A DNA stretch of 64,000 bases from Faecalicatena absiana. GTDB lineage: Bacteria > Bacillota > Bacilli > Lactobacillales > Lactobacillaceae. The translations under genes and the position numbers were made by a program. The DNA lies in the NCBI GenBank assembly GCA_017309015.1, contig JAEDAG010000007.1, positions 28,483 to 92,482 on the forward strand, read 5' to 3'. Every line of letters starts with the position of its first letter. Within the stretch, counting starts at the first letter, position 1. Below are positions 36,731-46,743 of the stretch, piece after piece. Under the pieces are notes generated by a model. The model made no database searches, was not told where the DNA came from, and was given only the letters and a program-made list of their open reading frames with translations.

Positions 36731-37897
36731 TTACAGCTTGTGGGTTCCGTCAACGATCTTGGCTTCGTAGAAGCTGGCGGCATAGCCAATGGTTTCTTGG
36801 TAGATTTTGCCAACGTTTTCCATGAATTCCGCGGCTTTGTCTTCTTTGACGATGGCGATGGCGCTTCCGCCAAAGCCCCCGCCGATCATTCTGGCGCAGA
36901 GGCAGCCGTCTTGCTTCCAGGCGCTTTCAGCAAGGGTGTCCAATTCCTTCCCGGTGACCTCATAGTCAAAGTGCAGGGACACGTGGGAGGCATTGATCAA
37001 ACGGCCCAGCCGGTCTAAGTCCTTGTCTGCCATGGCCTTGGTCGCCTTGATGGTTCTTTGGTTTTCAAAGACGGCATGGCGGGCCCGCTTAAGCAGGGTC
37101 TCGTCATTGATCAAGTAAGAGTATTCGTCAAAAGTTTCTTCATCAATATCGCCCAAGTGGTCAATGCTGAGCTTTTCCTGCAGCTTGGAAGTTGCTTCCT
37201 GGCATTCACGGACGCGGTCATTGTAGGCGGAGTCAGCCAGGGTGTGCTTCTTGTTGGTGGACATAATGATGATTTCGTAGTCGCCCAAGTCCAGTGGCAG
37301 GTAGTCATACTGCAAAGTCGCGCAGTCAAGGAAGATAGCATGGTCTTTCTTGGACATGTTGACGGCAAACTGGTCCATGATCCCGGAAGAGAGACCGATA
37401 AATTCGTTTTCGGTCTTCTGGCCGAGCTGAGCCAGCTTGACTGGATCGATTTCCAGTTCATATTCTTCAGTTAAAACGTGGCCAACCAGCATTTCAATTG
37501 AGGCTGATGATGACAGGCCAGCCCCGTATGGCAGGTTGCCCCAAACATAGAGGTTGAAGCCATGGTCAATTTCACTTGTCTCGTCTTGTACGTAGGCGGT
37601 CATGCCTTTGAAGTAGTTGATCCACTTGTGGTCAGGGTCATTTTCTAACTCGCGGTCGCCAATTTCGAAAATAACCAGGTCGTCATCCATGTTACCGGAG
37701 CAGACGGCAATTTTCTTATCTGCCCGGGGACCGTAAGCGGCATAGGTCCCTAAGCTGATGGCACAAGGAAAGACGTGGCCGCCGTTGTAGTCGGTGTGTT
37801 CACCGATGATGTTGATCCGGCCTGGTGAGAAGAAGAGGTCGGCTGCTTGTTGATTAAAAATCTGTTCAAAATTATTTTTTAAAAAATCAGTGTTCAT
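36731..37897 (-). CDS. galK: Galactokinase
   Basis: GalK phosphorylates galactose at C1. It is a 388-aa GHMP kinase with the galactokinase signature GRINIIGEHTDYNGG near residue 27, the ATP loop GAGLSSSASIEMLVGH (about residues 122-137) and C-terminal GGGFGGSAIAIV. GAGGAC precedes the ATG at 37897. It is the first gene of a galK-galT unit, divergent from galM with about 97 bases between them. Confidence 0.94.
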   Translation of the reverse strand: MNTDFLKNNFEQIFNQQAADLFFSPGRINIIGEHTDYNGGHVFPCAISLGTYAAYGPRADKKIAVCSGNMDDDLVIFEIGDRELENDPDHKWINYFKGMTAYVQDETSEIDHGFNLYVWGNLPYGAGLSSSASIEMLVGHVLTEEYELEIDPVKLAQLGQKTENEFIGLSSGIMDQFAVNMSKKDHAIFLDCATLQYDYLPLDLGDYEIIIMSTNKKHTLADSAYNDRVRECQEATSKLQEKLSIDHLGDIDEETFDEYSYLINDETLLKRARHAVFENQRTIKATKAMADKDLDRLGRLINASHVSLHFDYEVTGKELDTLAESAWKQDGCLCARMIGGGFGGSAIAIVKEDKAAEFMENVGKIYQETIGYAASFYEAKIVDGTHKL

Positions 37898-37938
37898 TTT
37901 TGTGTCCTCATTTGTTACAATTTGTTTGTAGTTAACAT

Positions 37939-37952
37939 TTTAACCGCTTTCA
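37939..37952 (-). promoter_or_regulatory. cre-like site in the galK/galM divergent region
   Basis: On the minus strand TGAAAGCGGTTAAA resembles the cre consensus (about 11-12 of 14). It lies within a region rich in TTTGTTTG and GTAAACATTT elements, possible DeoR/LacI-type regulator half-sites. Confidence 0.4.
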
Positions 37953-37994
37953 AACAAAAAGTAAACATTTTTGATCAAAAAGGAAACAAAAAAT

Positions 37995-39014
37995 ATGAGA
38001 CTAACATTTAAAAAATACGGCTGGCTTCAAGGGAGAGACCTTTGCGAGTTTGTCCTGGAAAATGATCATGGTATGTCTGTTAAGCTCCTGAACTACGGGG
38101 CCACTTTAGAAGACGTGGCTGTTCCGGTAGATGGGGCAAAGCGCCATGTCATCCTCTCTTTAAAGCAAGCAGAGGATTATAGCAAAGAGCGCAATTTCTT
38201 AGGCGGGACGGTTGGCCGGATTGCCGGCCGGGTCTGGCGCGGGCAGTGGAAGAACGGTGACCATATCCTCCAATTGCCAATCAACGATGGCGAAAATCAC
38301 ATTCACGGCGGCTTTGGGACCGACCAGCAGGTTTGGTCCTTCAGACCAGAGCGGGGGGAAGACTTTGTCTCCGTTCACTTCAGTTTGCTTGATCCAGATG
38401 GTCATAATGGCTTTCCCGGCAACCTGCAGCTGGAGGCAACTTACACTTTGAATAATTCTGGTGAACTTTTGTATGATTTGACGGCGTACTCAGACAAGCT
38501 GACAATTTTTAACCCGACCAACCATACTTACTTTTGCCTGGACGGCCTGGGGACCGAGATCAACCAGACCAGGCTGTTTCTTGACGCGGACTATTATCTG
38601 CCAGTGAAGGAAGATGGCTTGCCGGTCGGCGGAATGGAGTCAGTTGAAGGCACGGCTTTTGACTTCAGAAAGGGCAAGAGCATGGGGGAAGCCTTAAAGA
38701 GCGGGGATGCACAGATTGCCTTGCGTGAGGGGCTGGATCATCCATTTATTTTGAATGGGCAAAAGACTGCTGCTAAAGTTGTGGCTAGCGATGGCAAGGT
38801 TTCTATGAAGATGAGCACGAACGCGCCAGCAATCATCATTTATACGGCCAACAGTTTTGGCAAGGGGGAAAAGCTGGTCAAAGACCTGCCGCAATATGGT
38901 GGCTTGACCTTAGAGGCCCAAAACGCGCCTGCTCCGAGCAATGACTTGCGTGAAATTACGCTTGAGCCAGGTAAGACTTGGCGCCGACACGTCAGCTGGA
39001 AGTTTGACTATTAA
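37995..39014 (+). CDS. galM: Aldose 1-epimerase (galactose mutarotase)
   Basis: GalM interconverts alpha and beta anomers of galactose before GalK acts. The 339-aa protein shows GGTVGRIAGRV, the substrate-binding HIHGG motif (catalytic-type His), NPTNHTYFCL and the C-terminal GGLTLEAQNAP (catalytic-type Glu). An AAGGAAAC box precedes the ATG at 37995; an upstream in-frame ATG at 37971 overlaps this region. It is divergent from galK-galT. Confidence 0.92.
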   Translation: MRLTFKKYGWLQGRDLCEFVLENDHGMSVKLLNYGATLEDVAVPVDGAKRHVILSLKQAEDYSKERNFLGGTVGRIAGRVWRGQWKNGDHILQLPINDGENHIHGGFGTDQQVWSFRPERGEDFVSVHFSLLDPDGHNGFPGNLQLEATYTLNNSGELLYDLTAYSDKLTIFNPTNHTYFCLDGLGTEINQTRLFLDADYYLPVKEDGLPVGGMESVEGTAFDFRKGKSMGEALKSGDAQIALREGLDHPFILNGQKTAAKVVASDGKVSMKMSTNAPAIIIYTANSFGKGEKLVKDLPQYGGLTLEAQNAPAPSNDLREITLEPGKTWRRHVSWKFDY

Positions 39015-39072
39015 TGAATTCTTAGTTCAATCCCAAAATAATCGAAAGCTAACACAAGAAAGAAGCAGAAAA

Positions 39073-39515
39073 ATGATTTTAACGGTCACAATGAATCCAT
39101 CAATTGATATTTCTTATCCACTTGTGAACATCTGAAGATTGATGACGTCAATCGGGGTGATAAGGTCAGCAAAGTTGTCGGTGGTAAAGGCTTAAACGTA
39201 TCCAAGGTTATTAACATTCTAAATTGTGATCTTTTAGCTACGGGGATTACCGGTGGCTACTTTGGTAAATTTATCGAAAAGCAGCTTTTTGACCTGGACC
39301 TGCCTTATAAGTTCTATCACATTGACCAAGAGACTCGCAGCTGCATTGCCATTCTTCATGATGGTGGTAAGCAGACCGAAGTGCTTGAAGCAGGTCCAAC
39401 CTTAACTGAAGTAGATGGGGACAAGTTCTTGGATCACTTCAAAGGTTTGCTCAATGATGCTTCTATGGTTACCATGTCTGGTTCTTTGCAGCGAGGACTG
39501 TCCAGTGATTACTAA
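39073..39515 (+). pseudogene. lacC: Broken lacC (tagatose-6-phosphate kinase) 5' remnant
   Basis: The start MILTVTMNPSIDISYPL is the PfkB-type N-terminus of LacC or 1-phosphofructokinase. A TGA interrupts the frame at about 39135. Shifting by one base near 39124 restores EHLKIDDVNRGDK, then KVVGGKGLNVSKVINIL and SGSLQRGLSSDY. The match stops at about 39512, so roughly the first half survives. There are two lesions: a one-base loss and a 3' deletion that joins it to a lacX remnant. Its base composition is more AT-rich than the neighbours, consistent with acquisition. It is the relic of a tagatose-6-phosphate pathway. Confidence 0.8.
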
Positions 39516-39996
39516 TCGAATTAACAACTTTACTGCAAATACGATGTACTATTCGTTGGGTTTCCACCCTGCTTTCAATATTGAAGGCGATGTGGCTGAC
39601 TACCGCTTAGACTTTGCACCAGAACAGGAGAAGCTGACAGATTTGCTGATTGATCCAGCACCATTTAGAAGTGAAAAAGAAGCAGCGGTTGAGCTCAAGG
39701 ACTCCAGTCTGCCATTGAGCTATCCAATGCTGGACAAAGGCCTTAAAATCTATAATGCTGATGATATTTCGACTGTTAAACTAACTAGCAGTCATACCCA
39801 CTCAATTACCATGGATCTGCACGACTTTCCTTTCTTAGCCGTTTGGAGTCCAGAAAAGAAGCAGGCATCTTTTGTCTGTGTTGAGGCCTTTCGTGGGTTG
39901 TCAGATCAGTATGGCAAGGTGGGAGAGCTAAAAGAAAGGGGAACAAGTTGTTTTCCCAGAGTTGTACAATTTGCTGGCAACGTCGATTACTTTTAA
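39505..39996 (+). pseudogene. lacX: lacX-like aldose epimerase, 3' remnant
   Basis: About 163 C-terminal residues of a LacX-type galactose mutarotase family protein remain (NTMYYSLGFHPAFNIEGD, FPFLAVWSPEKKQASFVCVE). The N-terminal half is missing. In lactic lac operons lacX ends the lacABCDFEGX cluster, so joining lacC to lacX implies loss of the genes between. The open frame upstream to 39415 is out-of-frame lacC sequence, not real N-terminus. Confidence 0.8.
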
Positions 39997-40273
39997 TTAA
40001 GTGGTAATTAGGCCAATTTTGGCCCAAAATAAACAATTCATTGTTAAGGCTGACGCTTTTTTGTTCGAATTTGTCAAAAAGGTGTCAGCTTTTTCATACA
40101 TTTGTTTTAGAATTATAGGAGAGAGCAGTGGAAACACAGTCATCTCGGTGGAAAAGTTTGCAAAAAGCAAATGAATTTGTTTTGTTAAAAAGTGTTGAAA
40201 AAAGTGTTTGCAGATGTTATATTGTGTTTGTAAGTGAACATAATCAAACATCTGCTATCAAGAGGCATATAGT

Positions 40274-41035
40274 ATGTTAAAAAGAGAACGTCTTGATCAG
40301 ATAATGAAGATGGTTACCGAGGAGAACTTCATCTCGGTCGCTGATTTAGCGAAAAGCCTGCAGGTCTCAGAAATGACGATCCGCCGCGACTTAGACGAGT
40401 TGTCCAAGTCTGGCAAGGTGATCCGCCTGCATGGCGGCGCTCAAGCCATTTCCAGCCAGGACGGGGTGGAGCAGAGCTTCCAGCAGAAGCGGGGCATTCA
40501 CATCCAAGAGAAGCAGGAAATTGCTAAAATTGCCGCGTCGCTGGTACACGACGGCGATACGATCTATGTTGGCCCCGGAACCACTTTGGAAACTATGGTC
40601 GCTGACTTAAAACAAGAGAACTTGCGGATCGTGACCAATTCGCTGCCGGTCTTTAAGGAAGCCCGGGAGAATCCGCATAATTACGAGCTGATTCTGGTAG
40701 GCGGTTCCTATCGCCGGGTCAGCGGGACTTTTTACGGCGCCCTGTCCAACAACGAATTGGATGCCATGAACTACGATCAGGCTTTCGTTGGCGTCAATGG
40801 CATCAGCGATGCGGCCTTGCTCACCGCGGACATCGAAGAAGGGCAGACGCAGAGCATTGGCCTGCGAAATTCCCAGCGGCGGATCATCGTCGCGGACATG
40901 TATAAGTTTAACCACCGCGACTTCTACCAGTTCTACAACCTGTATGACATCGATGAATTGGTTACCAATCCCCAAGTTTCTCCTGATATTCTGGAATACT
41001 ACCGGCAATATACTTCGATACGCACGAGTATTTAG
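40274..41035 (+). CDS. lacR: DeoR-family (LacR-like) repressor
   Basis: The 253-aa regulator has an N-terminal DeoR helix-turn-helix (ISVADLAKSLQVSEMTIRRD, about residues 18-37) and a C-terminal sugar-phosphate sensor domain (DGDTIYVGPGTTLETM). It closely resembles LacR, which answers to tagatose-6-phosphate. Several TGTTTG-like elements lie just upstream (40150-40255) and may be its sites. It is intact although the adjacent lac genes are broken, so it may now regulate the gal genes or nothing nearby. Confidence 0.82.
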   Translation: MLKRERLDQIMKMVTEENFISVADLAKSLQVSEMTIRRDLDELSKSGKVIRLHGGAQAISSQDGVEQSFQQKRGIHIQEKQEIAKIAASLVHDGDTIYVGPGTTLETMVADLKQENLRIVTNSLPVFKEARENPHNYELILVGGSYRRVSGTFYGALSNNELDAMNYDQAFVGVNGISDAALLTADIEEGQTQSIGLRNSQRRIIVADMYKFNHRDFYQFYNLYDIDELVTNPQVSPDILEYYRQYTSIRTSI

Positions 41036-41142
41036 GAACTAGATGAAAGGGAGCATGCAGATGAACTAGTGGATTTTGCTCGTTAGACTAAACTTTTACC
41101 TACATTTTTGATATATTTCGCAAAACCATATTCAAAACAAGC

Positions 41143-41177
41143 AAAAAGCAAGCTGACCAATCGTCGGCTTGCTTTTT
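41143..41177. terminator. Bidirectional terminator between lacR and the zinc-ribbon gene
   Basis: AAAAAGCAAGC / GCTTGCTTTTT stem between convergent genes. Confidence 0.85.
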
Positions 41178-41207
41178 AATTTGTTTTCTGTTGATATCGT
41201 CGCTGTC

Positions 41208-42506
41208 TTAATCATTAATAGCGTCATTAAAGGCGTTTTTTGCGGCTTGGTTTTGTGAGACATTGAAGTTTGGCTTGCCATCGCTGCCTGAGTAGGTGTG
41301 GTTCTCAGCATCATGGTTGGCGCCAGTGTCGACCAGGACGACAGGGTGGTTAGCCTTGTTAAAGGCAAAGACGTAGGTGACTTCGTCATCGTTGTCATTG
41401 AAGACGGCAACGACGCGGTAGTCGTAGGTTGAGTCGGAACTCCAGCTCCAGCCCATGGAAACCGGACTGCCGCCTACCGTAGCGCTCTTGAAGGCATCTG
41501 GGAACTTGCCGCTGGTTACGGTGTCGAATTTATCACCCATGTAATGGAAATCGTAGGACTGGTCTTGAAGTGCGTCATCGTCTTCAGACTCATCATCGAA
41601 GTCATCGCCAAGCTCATCATTCTGGTCGCTGCTCCACAGGTCATTCTTGGTTCCCTCGGCTGGCCGGCTTGATCTTGAGCTTGAATGAGCTGAGGCACTG
41701 GATGCACTGGAAGCGGAGCTGGCCTTGCTTGCCTTGCTTGAGCTGGCGGCACTAGCGGCGGAAGCGCTTGGACTTGCTTGACTGCTGTCCAGGGTCAGGT
41801 CCACGGTCGTGTTGCCGTCAACTGCCGCTTTAGCGGTCTTGGTAGCATGTTGCGGACCGACCAGCTTGAAGCTGTAGTTGCCAAAAATGTAGCTTGAAGG
41901 CAGCTTGGTTGCTCCGGAGGCCAGCTTAGCGGTCTTGGCCCCGTCAACGTAAAGAACGCCAGGCATGTTGGTCTTGACTGTTGGCTTGTAGGTCTTGACC
42001 ATCAGCTTGTATTTTGGATAGATCAAGAAGTAGCGTCCGCTCGTGACCAAGGAGATCTTGTCCTTGGAGTGTGGCACGTAGGCAGAACTCTGGAAGCTGC
42101 TGATTAGCTCATTGGCCTTGGAAGGGTGAGCCTGGTAGTACTTCTGCAGTGGCAGGACGCTGTTTGAGCTGACTTCGAAACTGGAGTCGTCAGTCGTCAC
42201 GTAGGGCGACAGGTCCTGGCTAGTGTTCTTCATGGCCGTGCTGATTTCAGCCAGCTGCTTGTCCTTGCTGTAGTTGGCCCGGCCCACGAAGTAGAGGCCA
42301 ATCAAGGCCAAGGCGACGACCGCGGCACTGATGCCCCAGACGGCCTTTTTCTTGCTCCTGCCTTGAGTCTGGGTACTGGTCCCCATGATGGTCGTGGCTT
42401 TAGTTGTGGCTGGCGTGTTGCTTTCATCGCCCAGCGGCGCGCCGCAGTTCTTGCAGAACTTGGCGTTGGGCTTGTTCTCCGCCCAGCAGTTTGGACATTT
42501 GATCAT
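41208..42506 (-). CDS. Zinc-ribbon membrane protein with Ser-rich linker
   Basis: This is a 432-aa protein. Its N-terminal zinc ribbon has two Cys pairs (CPNCW, then CKNCGAP), followed by a polar stretch, one membrane helix at about residues 55-75 and an outside region. A Ser/Ala/Lys-rich linker lies at about 245-285, followed by an acidic patch and a C-terminal domain starting NDLWSSDQND that may be DUF4767-like. The architecture recalls YvbJ/TcaA-type zinc-ribbon membrane proteins linked to cell-envelope functions. No specific role is assigned. The ATG at 42506 follows AAAGGGGAG. Confidence 0.65.
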   Translation of the reverse strand: MIKCPNCWAENKPNAKFCKNCGAPLGDESNTPATTKATTIMGTSTQTQGRSKKKAVWGISAAVVALALIGLYFVGRANYSKDKQLAEISTAMKNTSQDLSPYVTTDDSSFEVSSNSVLPLQKYYQAHPSKANELISSFQSSAYVPHSKDKISLVTSGRYFLIYPKYKLMVKTYKPTVKTNMPGVLYVDGAKTAKLASGATKLPSSYIFGNYSFKLVGPQHATKTAKAAVDGNTTVDLTLDSSQASPSASAASAASSSKASKASSASSASSASAHSSSRSSRPAEGTKNDLWSSDQNDELGDDFDDESEDDDALQDQSYDFHYMGDKFDTVTSGKFPDAFKSATVGGSPVSMGWSWSSDSTYDYRVVAVFNDNDDEVTYVFAFNKANHPVVLVDTGANHDAENHTYSGSDGKPNFNVSQNQAAKNAFNDAIND

Positions 42507-42739
42507 TTTTTCTTACTCCCCTTTATATGTACAGATAATAGTTAATGGTAAGCCATCAAGCGGGAAAAAACAAGGCCTGGCGGGGACTTAGCCATTTGAA
42601 AAGCGTTTCAGGCTGTTTGCATTTTACTTTATATTTTGCCAAAAATCCAGCTTTCTTTTTGCATAAGACAAGCCAAAAATGACCGCTTTTTTCGCTCAGA
42701 TGAAAATTATTGCCGCGGAAAGTATTGTAGAATACTTTA

Positions 42740-42907
42740 TGAAGCGATTAGGACCAGCGCCTACCTGCTAGTCCTGATCGGCGTCGGCACTTGCCAACCA
42801 TGGCAGTCGGCGTAAAGCCCCAGGTTTTAGGACTTAGGGTCTGGCTCTTATACTTAATTTATCTTTTCACAACTTTGGCCCGGGTGCGTTGCCCGGGCCT
42901 TTTTTTT
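42740..42907 (+). ncRNA. Candidate structured small RNA with its own terminator
   Basis: A -10-like TAGAAT (42728-42733) is followed by about 168 bases that end in a very strong terminator. GGACCAG (42751-42757) pairs with CTGGCTC (42841-42847), CTAGTCCT (42768-42775) with AGGACTTAG (42829-42837), and TGCCA with TGGCA (42792-42805). The result is a rod with asymmetric internal loops. No open frame fits. The shape loosely recalls 6S-type RNAs, but I cannot identify a family. It sits in the 819-base gap between the zinc-ribbon gene and the beta-glucosidase gene. Confidence 0.5.
42877..42907 (+). terminator. Strong rho-independent terminator
   Basis: GGCCCGGG / CCCGGGCC stem with TTTTTTTT. No gene precedes it on this strand except the candidate RNA. 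Confidence 0.9.
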
Positions 42908-42930
42908 GGTAGAGCGTGTCAAAACATCGG

Positions 42931-43084
42931 CAGTTGGGTACTTTTAGGGGATCATTTTGGTCAAAACTGCGGTAGTTGGGTACTTTTAGGGGATCATTTT
43001 GGTCAAAACTGCGGTAGTTGGGTACTTTTGGGGGATAAAATTTTTGAAAAGGGGCGTATTTAGGTATTTTTAGGGGTAAAAAAT
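42931..43084 (+). repeat. 42-bp tandem array, left arm (about 3.7 units)
   Basis: Units start at 42931, 42973, 43015 and 43057 and share the core AGTTGGGTACTTTTAGGGG with ATCATTTT. The first two are nearly identical and the last is shortened and degenerate. It faces an inverted array beginning at 43085. Confidence 0.85.
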
Positions 43085-43252
43085 CCCCGTAAAGTCCCCA
43101 ACTAAAGTCAAAATTGCGAAATTCATCCCTATAAAGTCCCCAACTAAAGCCGAAATCGCGAAATTCATCCCCGTAAAGTCCCCAACTAAAGCCGGAATCG
43201 CGAAATTCATCCCCGTAAAGTCCCCAACTAAAGCCAAAAACTTCGTGATCCA
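43085..43252 (-). repeat. 42-bp tandem array, right arm (4 units, inverted)
   Basis: Units start at 43085, 43127, 43169 and 43211, each with CCCCGTAAAGTCCCCAACT (or one base different). Read on the complement this is AGTTGGGGACTTTACGGGG, so it is the inverted partner of the left arm. The two arms meet at a hairpin apex near 43083. Confidence 0.85.
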
Positions 43253-43325
43253 ATAGAAAAAATGATCAAGATTGCAAACACAGTCTTGATCGTTTTTCGT
43301 TTAGATGCGAGTAAAATTGTTCCGC

Positions 43326-44801
<1,476 letters not shown>

Positions 44802-44843
44802 TCAGTATATAACGACTTGTTTTCACTGTTTCGCTTCTCTTCA

Positions 44844-44857
44844 GGAAACCGCTTACG
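44844..44857 (-). promoter_or_regulatory. cre-like site upstream of the 6-phospho-beta-glucosidase gene
   Basis: On the minus strand CGTAAGCGGTTTCC resembles the cre consensus at about 12 of 14 positions, about 75 bases before the start. Confidence 0.45.
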
Positions 44858-45014
44858 AAAGTGATTATAGTTGGGATCGCTCATTAATGCAAGGGGAGCT
44901 GCATAGCGCTTTTTGTCGAAAAAATAGCACTTTGACCAGTTGGTGTTTGCTTGATGATGCGATTTGACTTTGTCTGCGGCAGTTGTGGGGATTGGCTGGC
45001 GCGGATTTTGTTTT

Positions 45015-45059
45015 AGTTGGGTACTTTTCCAAAGCCTTTTTCCCGAAAGATCCCCAACT
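45015..45059. repeat. Solitary inverted pair of the 42-bp repeat family
   Basis: AGTTGGGTACTTTTCC pairs with GAAAGATCCCCAACT in one hairpin. This is the same core as the array at 42.93-43.25 kb but with one unit on each side. Confidence 0.65.
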
Positions 45060-45099
45060 GCTTTTAAAAAAATCGCCCAACCAAAGATGGCACACAAAA

Positions 45100-45124
45100 A
45101 CACTCATCTGACCTAGATGAGTGC
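45100..45124 (-). terminator. Terminator of the amino acid permease gene
   Basis: On the minus strand CACTCATCT / AGATGAGTG hairpin with GTTTTTGTG after it. Confidence 0.8.
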
Positions 45125-45145
45125 GGAAATCAATGTTTTAACTTA

Positions 45146-46540
45146 CTAGCTTAAGCGCGGGTTGGCACCGCGGTGCTTCTCGCTGATCCAGCACCAGCTG
45201 CCGAACAAGAGGGTCCAGGCCACGGCCAGGGTAGCACCGAAGACGTCAGCCTTGATGAAGAAGAGGCTGAAGAAAATGACCAGGAAGAAGGCGATGGTCA
45301 AAGGACTTGCGACCTTGTAGAAAGGCATCTTGAAGCCGTCTTCCATGAAATCGCTGGAAGCACGGTACTTGCGGTGGGCAAAAAGGGCCAGAACGTAGAC
45401 CAAGATGTACATGTCGCTGGTTGCCCCAGCTACGGTGCCGAAGACTTCAATCGCGGTGCTTGAAAAACTCATGATTGGCGCGATCAGCATCAAAGCAACT
45501 GAAACCGCGATCCCCGCGGCCGGCACGCCGTTGGTGGAAATCTTGGCGAAGTGCTTATTAAGGAAGGAATCCTTTGGTGCCTCTTCAGCCAATTGGAAGA
45601 AGTGGCGGCCAGCTGAGAAGATCCCGGAGTTAAGCGAAGAAGCCGCGGCCGTCAAGACGACGAAGTTGAAGATTGAGGCCACGGCATTGAAGCCGGCAAT
45701 CTTGAAGACTTGAACGAAAGGACTTGATCCGCTCGTGATCTTGCCCCAAGGGATGACGCACATGATTACGACCAGGGTCGCGATGTAGAACAAGAGGATC
45801 CGGAGCAGGGTTTCGTTGACAGCCTTCTTGATGACCTTCTTCGGGTTCTTGGCTTCACCGATGGTGATGGTCACGAATTCAATCCCGGCAAAGGAGAAGA
45901 AGACCATTGGAAAGGCGGTGAAGAAGGCATACTTGCCCTTTGGCAAAAGGGAAAAATTGCCGGTAAAGTTGCTCAAGCTGGCGTGGCCGACCGGGGTCTT
46001 AGCGTTCATGGCAACCATGATGATCCCCGTCACGACTAGGGAGACGATAGCGATGATCTTGATCATGGCAAACCAGAATTCCGTTTCCCCGAACAGTCTG
46101 GCGGCCGTCAGGTTAAGCAGGGTCAACAGGCCCAAGACCGCAACTTCAATCAGCCAGGCTGGCAGGTTGGGCAGCCAGTACTGGACATAAGTCGAAACGG
46201 CGGTCAGTTCCGCCATGCAGGCAAAGAGGATGCCGATCCAGTAGGTCCAGCCGGCAAAGCGTCCGGCCGCGTCGCCCAGATATCTGGTGATGAAGGAGAC
46301 GAAGGTGTGACTGTTGCAGTCAAAGTAGAACATTTCCCCCAAGGCCCGCAAGAGAAAGAAGAAGAACAGGCCCATGATGGCGTAGATAAAAATAACTGAC
46401 GGGCCAGTAGCGGAAATCGTGGTCCCTGCCCCCAAGAAGAGGCCAGTCCCGATCGTGCCGCCAATGGCAATCATCTGCACGTGCCGGTTGGACAAGGAGC
46501 GGATGGTCCCGTCCGCGTTTTCAATGCTGCGATCTTCCAT
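45146..46540 (-). CDS. Amino acid permease (APC family)
   Basis: The 464-aa integral membrane protein has about 12 predicted helices. IGGTIGTGLFLGAGTTISATGP near residue 26 is the APC-family signature in helix 1, and FSFAGIEFVTITIGEAKNP near residue 215 marks helix 6 and the following loop. Specificity (for example Ser, Ala or Lys) cannot be read. The ATG at 46540 follows GAAAGGAA; a TTG two codons upstream is less likely. It is the intact relative of the deleted gene immediately upstream. Confidence 0.88.
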   Translation of the reverse strand: MEDRSIENADGTIRSLSNRHVQMIAIGGTIGTGLFLGAGTTISATGPSVIFIYAIMGLFFFFLLRALGEMFYFDCNSHTFVSFITRYLGDAAGRFAGWTYWIGILFACMAELTAVSTYVQYWLPNLPAWLIEVAVLGLLTLLNLTAARLFGETEFWFAMIKIIAIVSLVVTGIIMVAMNAKTPVGHASLSNFTGNFSLLPKGKYAFFTAFPMVFFSFAGIEFVTITIGEAKNPKKVIKKAVNETLLRILLFYIATLVVIMCVIPWGKITSGSSPFVQVFKIAGFNAVASIFNFVVLTAAASSLNSGIFSAGRHFFQLAEEAPKDSFLNKHFAKISTNGVPAAGIAVSVALMLIAPIMSFSSTAIEVFGTVAGATSDMYILVYVLALFAHRKYRASSDFMEDGFKMPFYKVASPLTIAFFLVIFFSLFFIKADVFGATLAVAWTLLFGSWCWISEKHRGANPRLS

Positions 46541-46644
46541 AAGCAATTCCTTTCATGCAAGTAAATTAAAAACAAATAAGAATCAGTAGCTTTATAATAT
46601 AATCTTCAGCATTTTTTGTAAAGCAAAATCGATTTGCAAAAGTG

Positions 46645-46690
46645 TAAAAAAAACAGGCCTCCAAAACAAAATGAAGTTGGAGACCTGCTA
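46645..46690 (-). terminator. Terminator of the deleted permease gene
   Basis: CAGGTCTCCAA / TTGGAGGCCTG hairpin on the minus strand followed by a long T run. Confidence 0.75.
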
Positions 46691-46743
46691 AGCTTAAATA
46701 TATTCTGTTTCAGTCGACTAAAACTAAATAAAATTAGCCAAGC

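Noticed and set aside
39415-39504. Genuine N-terminus for the lacX fragment
   Set aside because: It is lacC sequence in the wrong frame; the epimerase homology begins only at about 39505.
42740-42907. Firm identification as 6S RNA, SRP RNA or RNase P RNA
   Set aside because: Length and helices are compatible at best with a 6S-like rod; conserved SRP and RNase P sequences are absent, so only a generic RNA call is made.
42867-43253. 128-codon minus-strand frame through the 42.9-kb array
   Set aside because: Same reasons; a non-ATG start within the repeat and no ribosome site.
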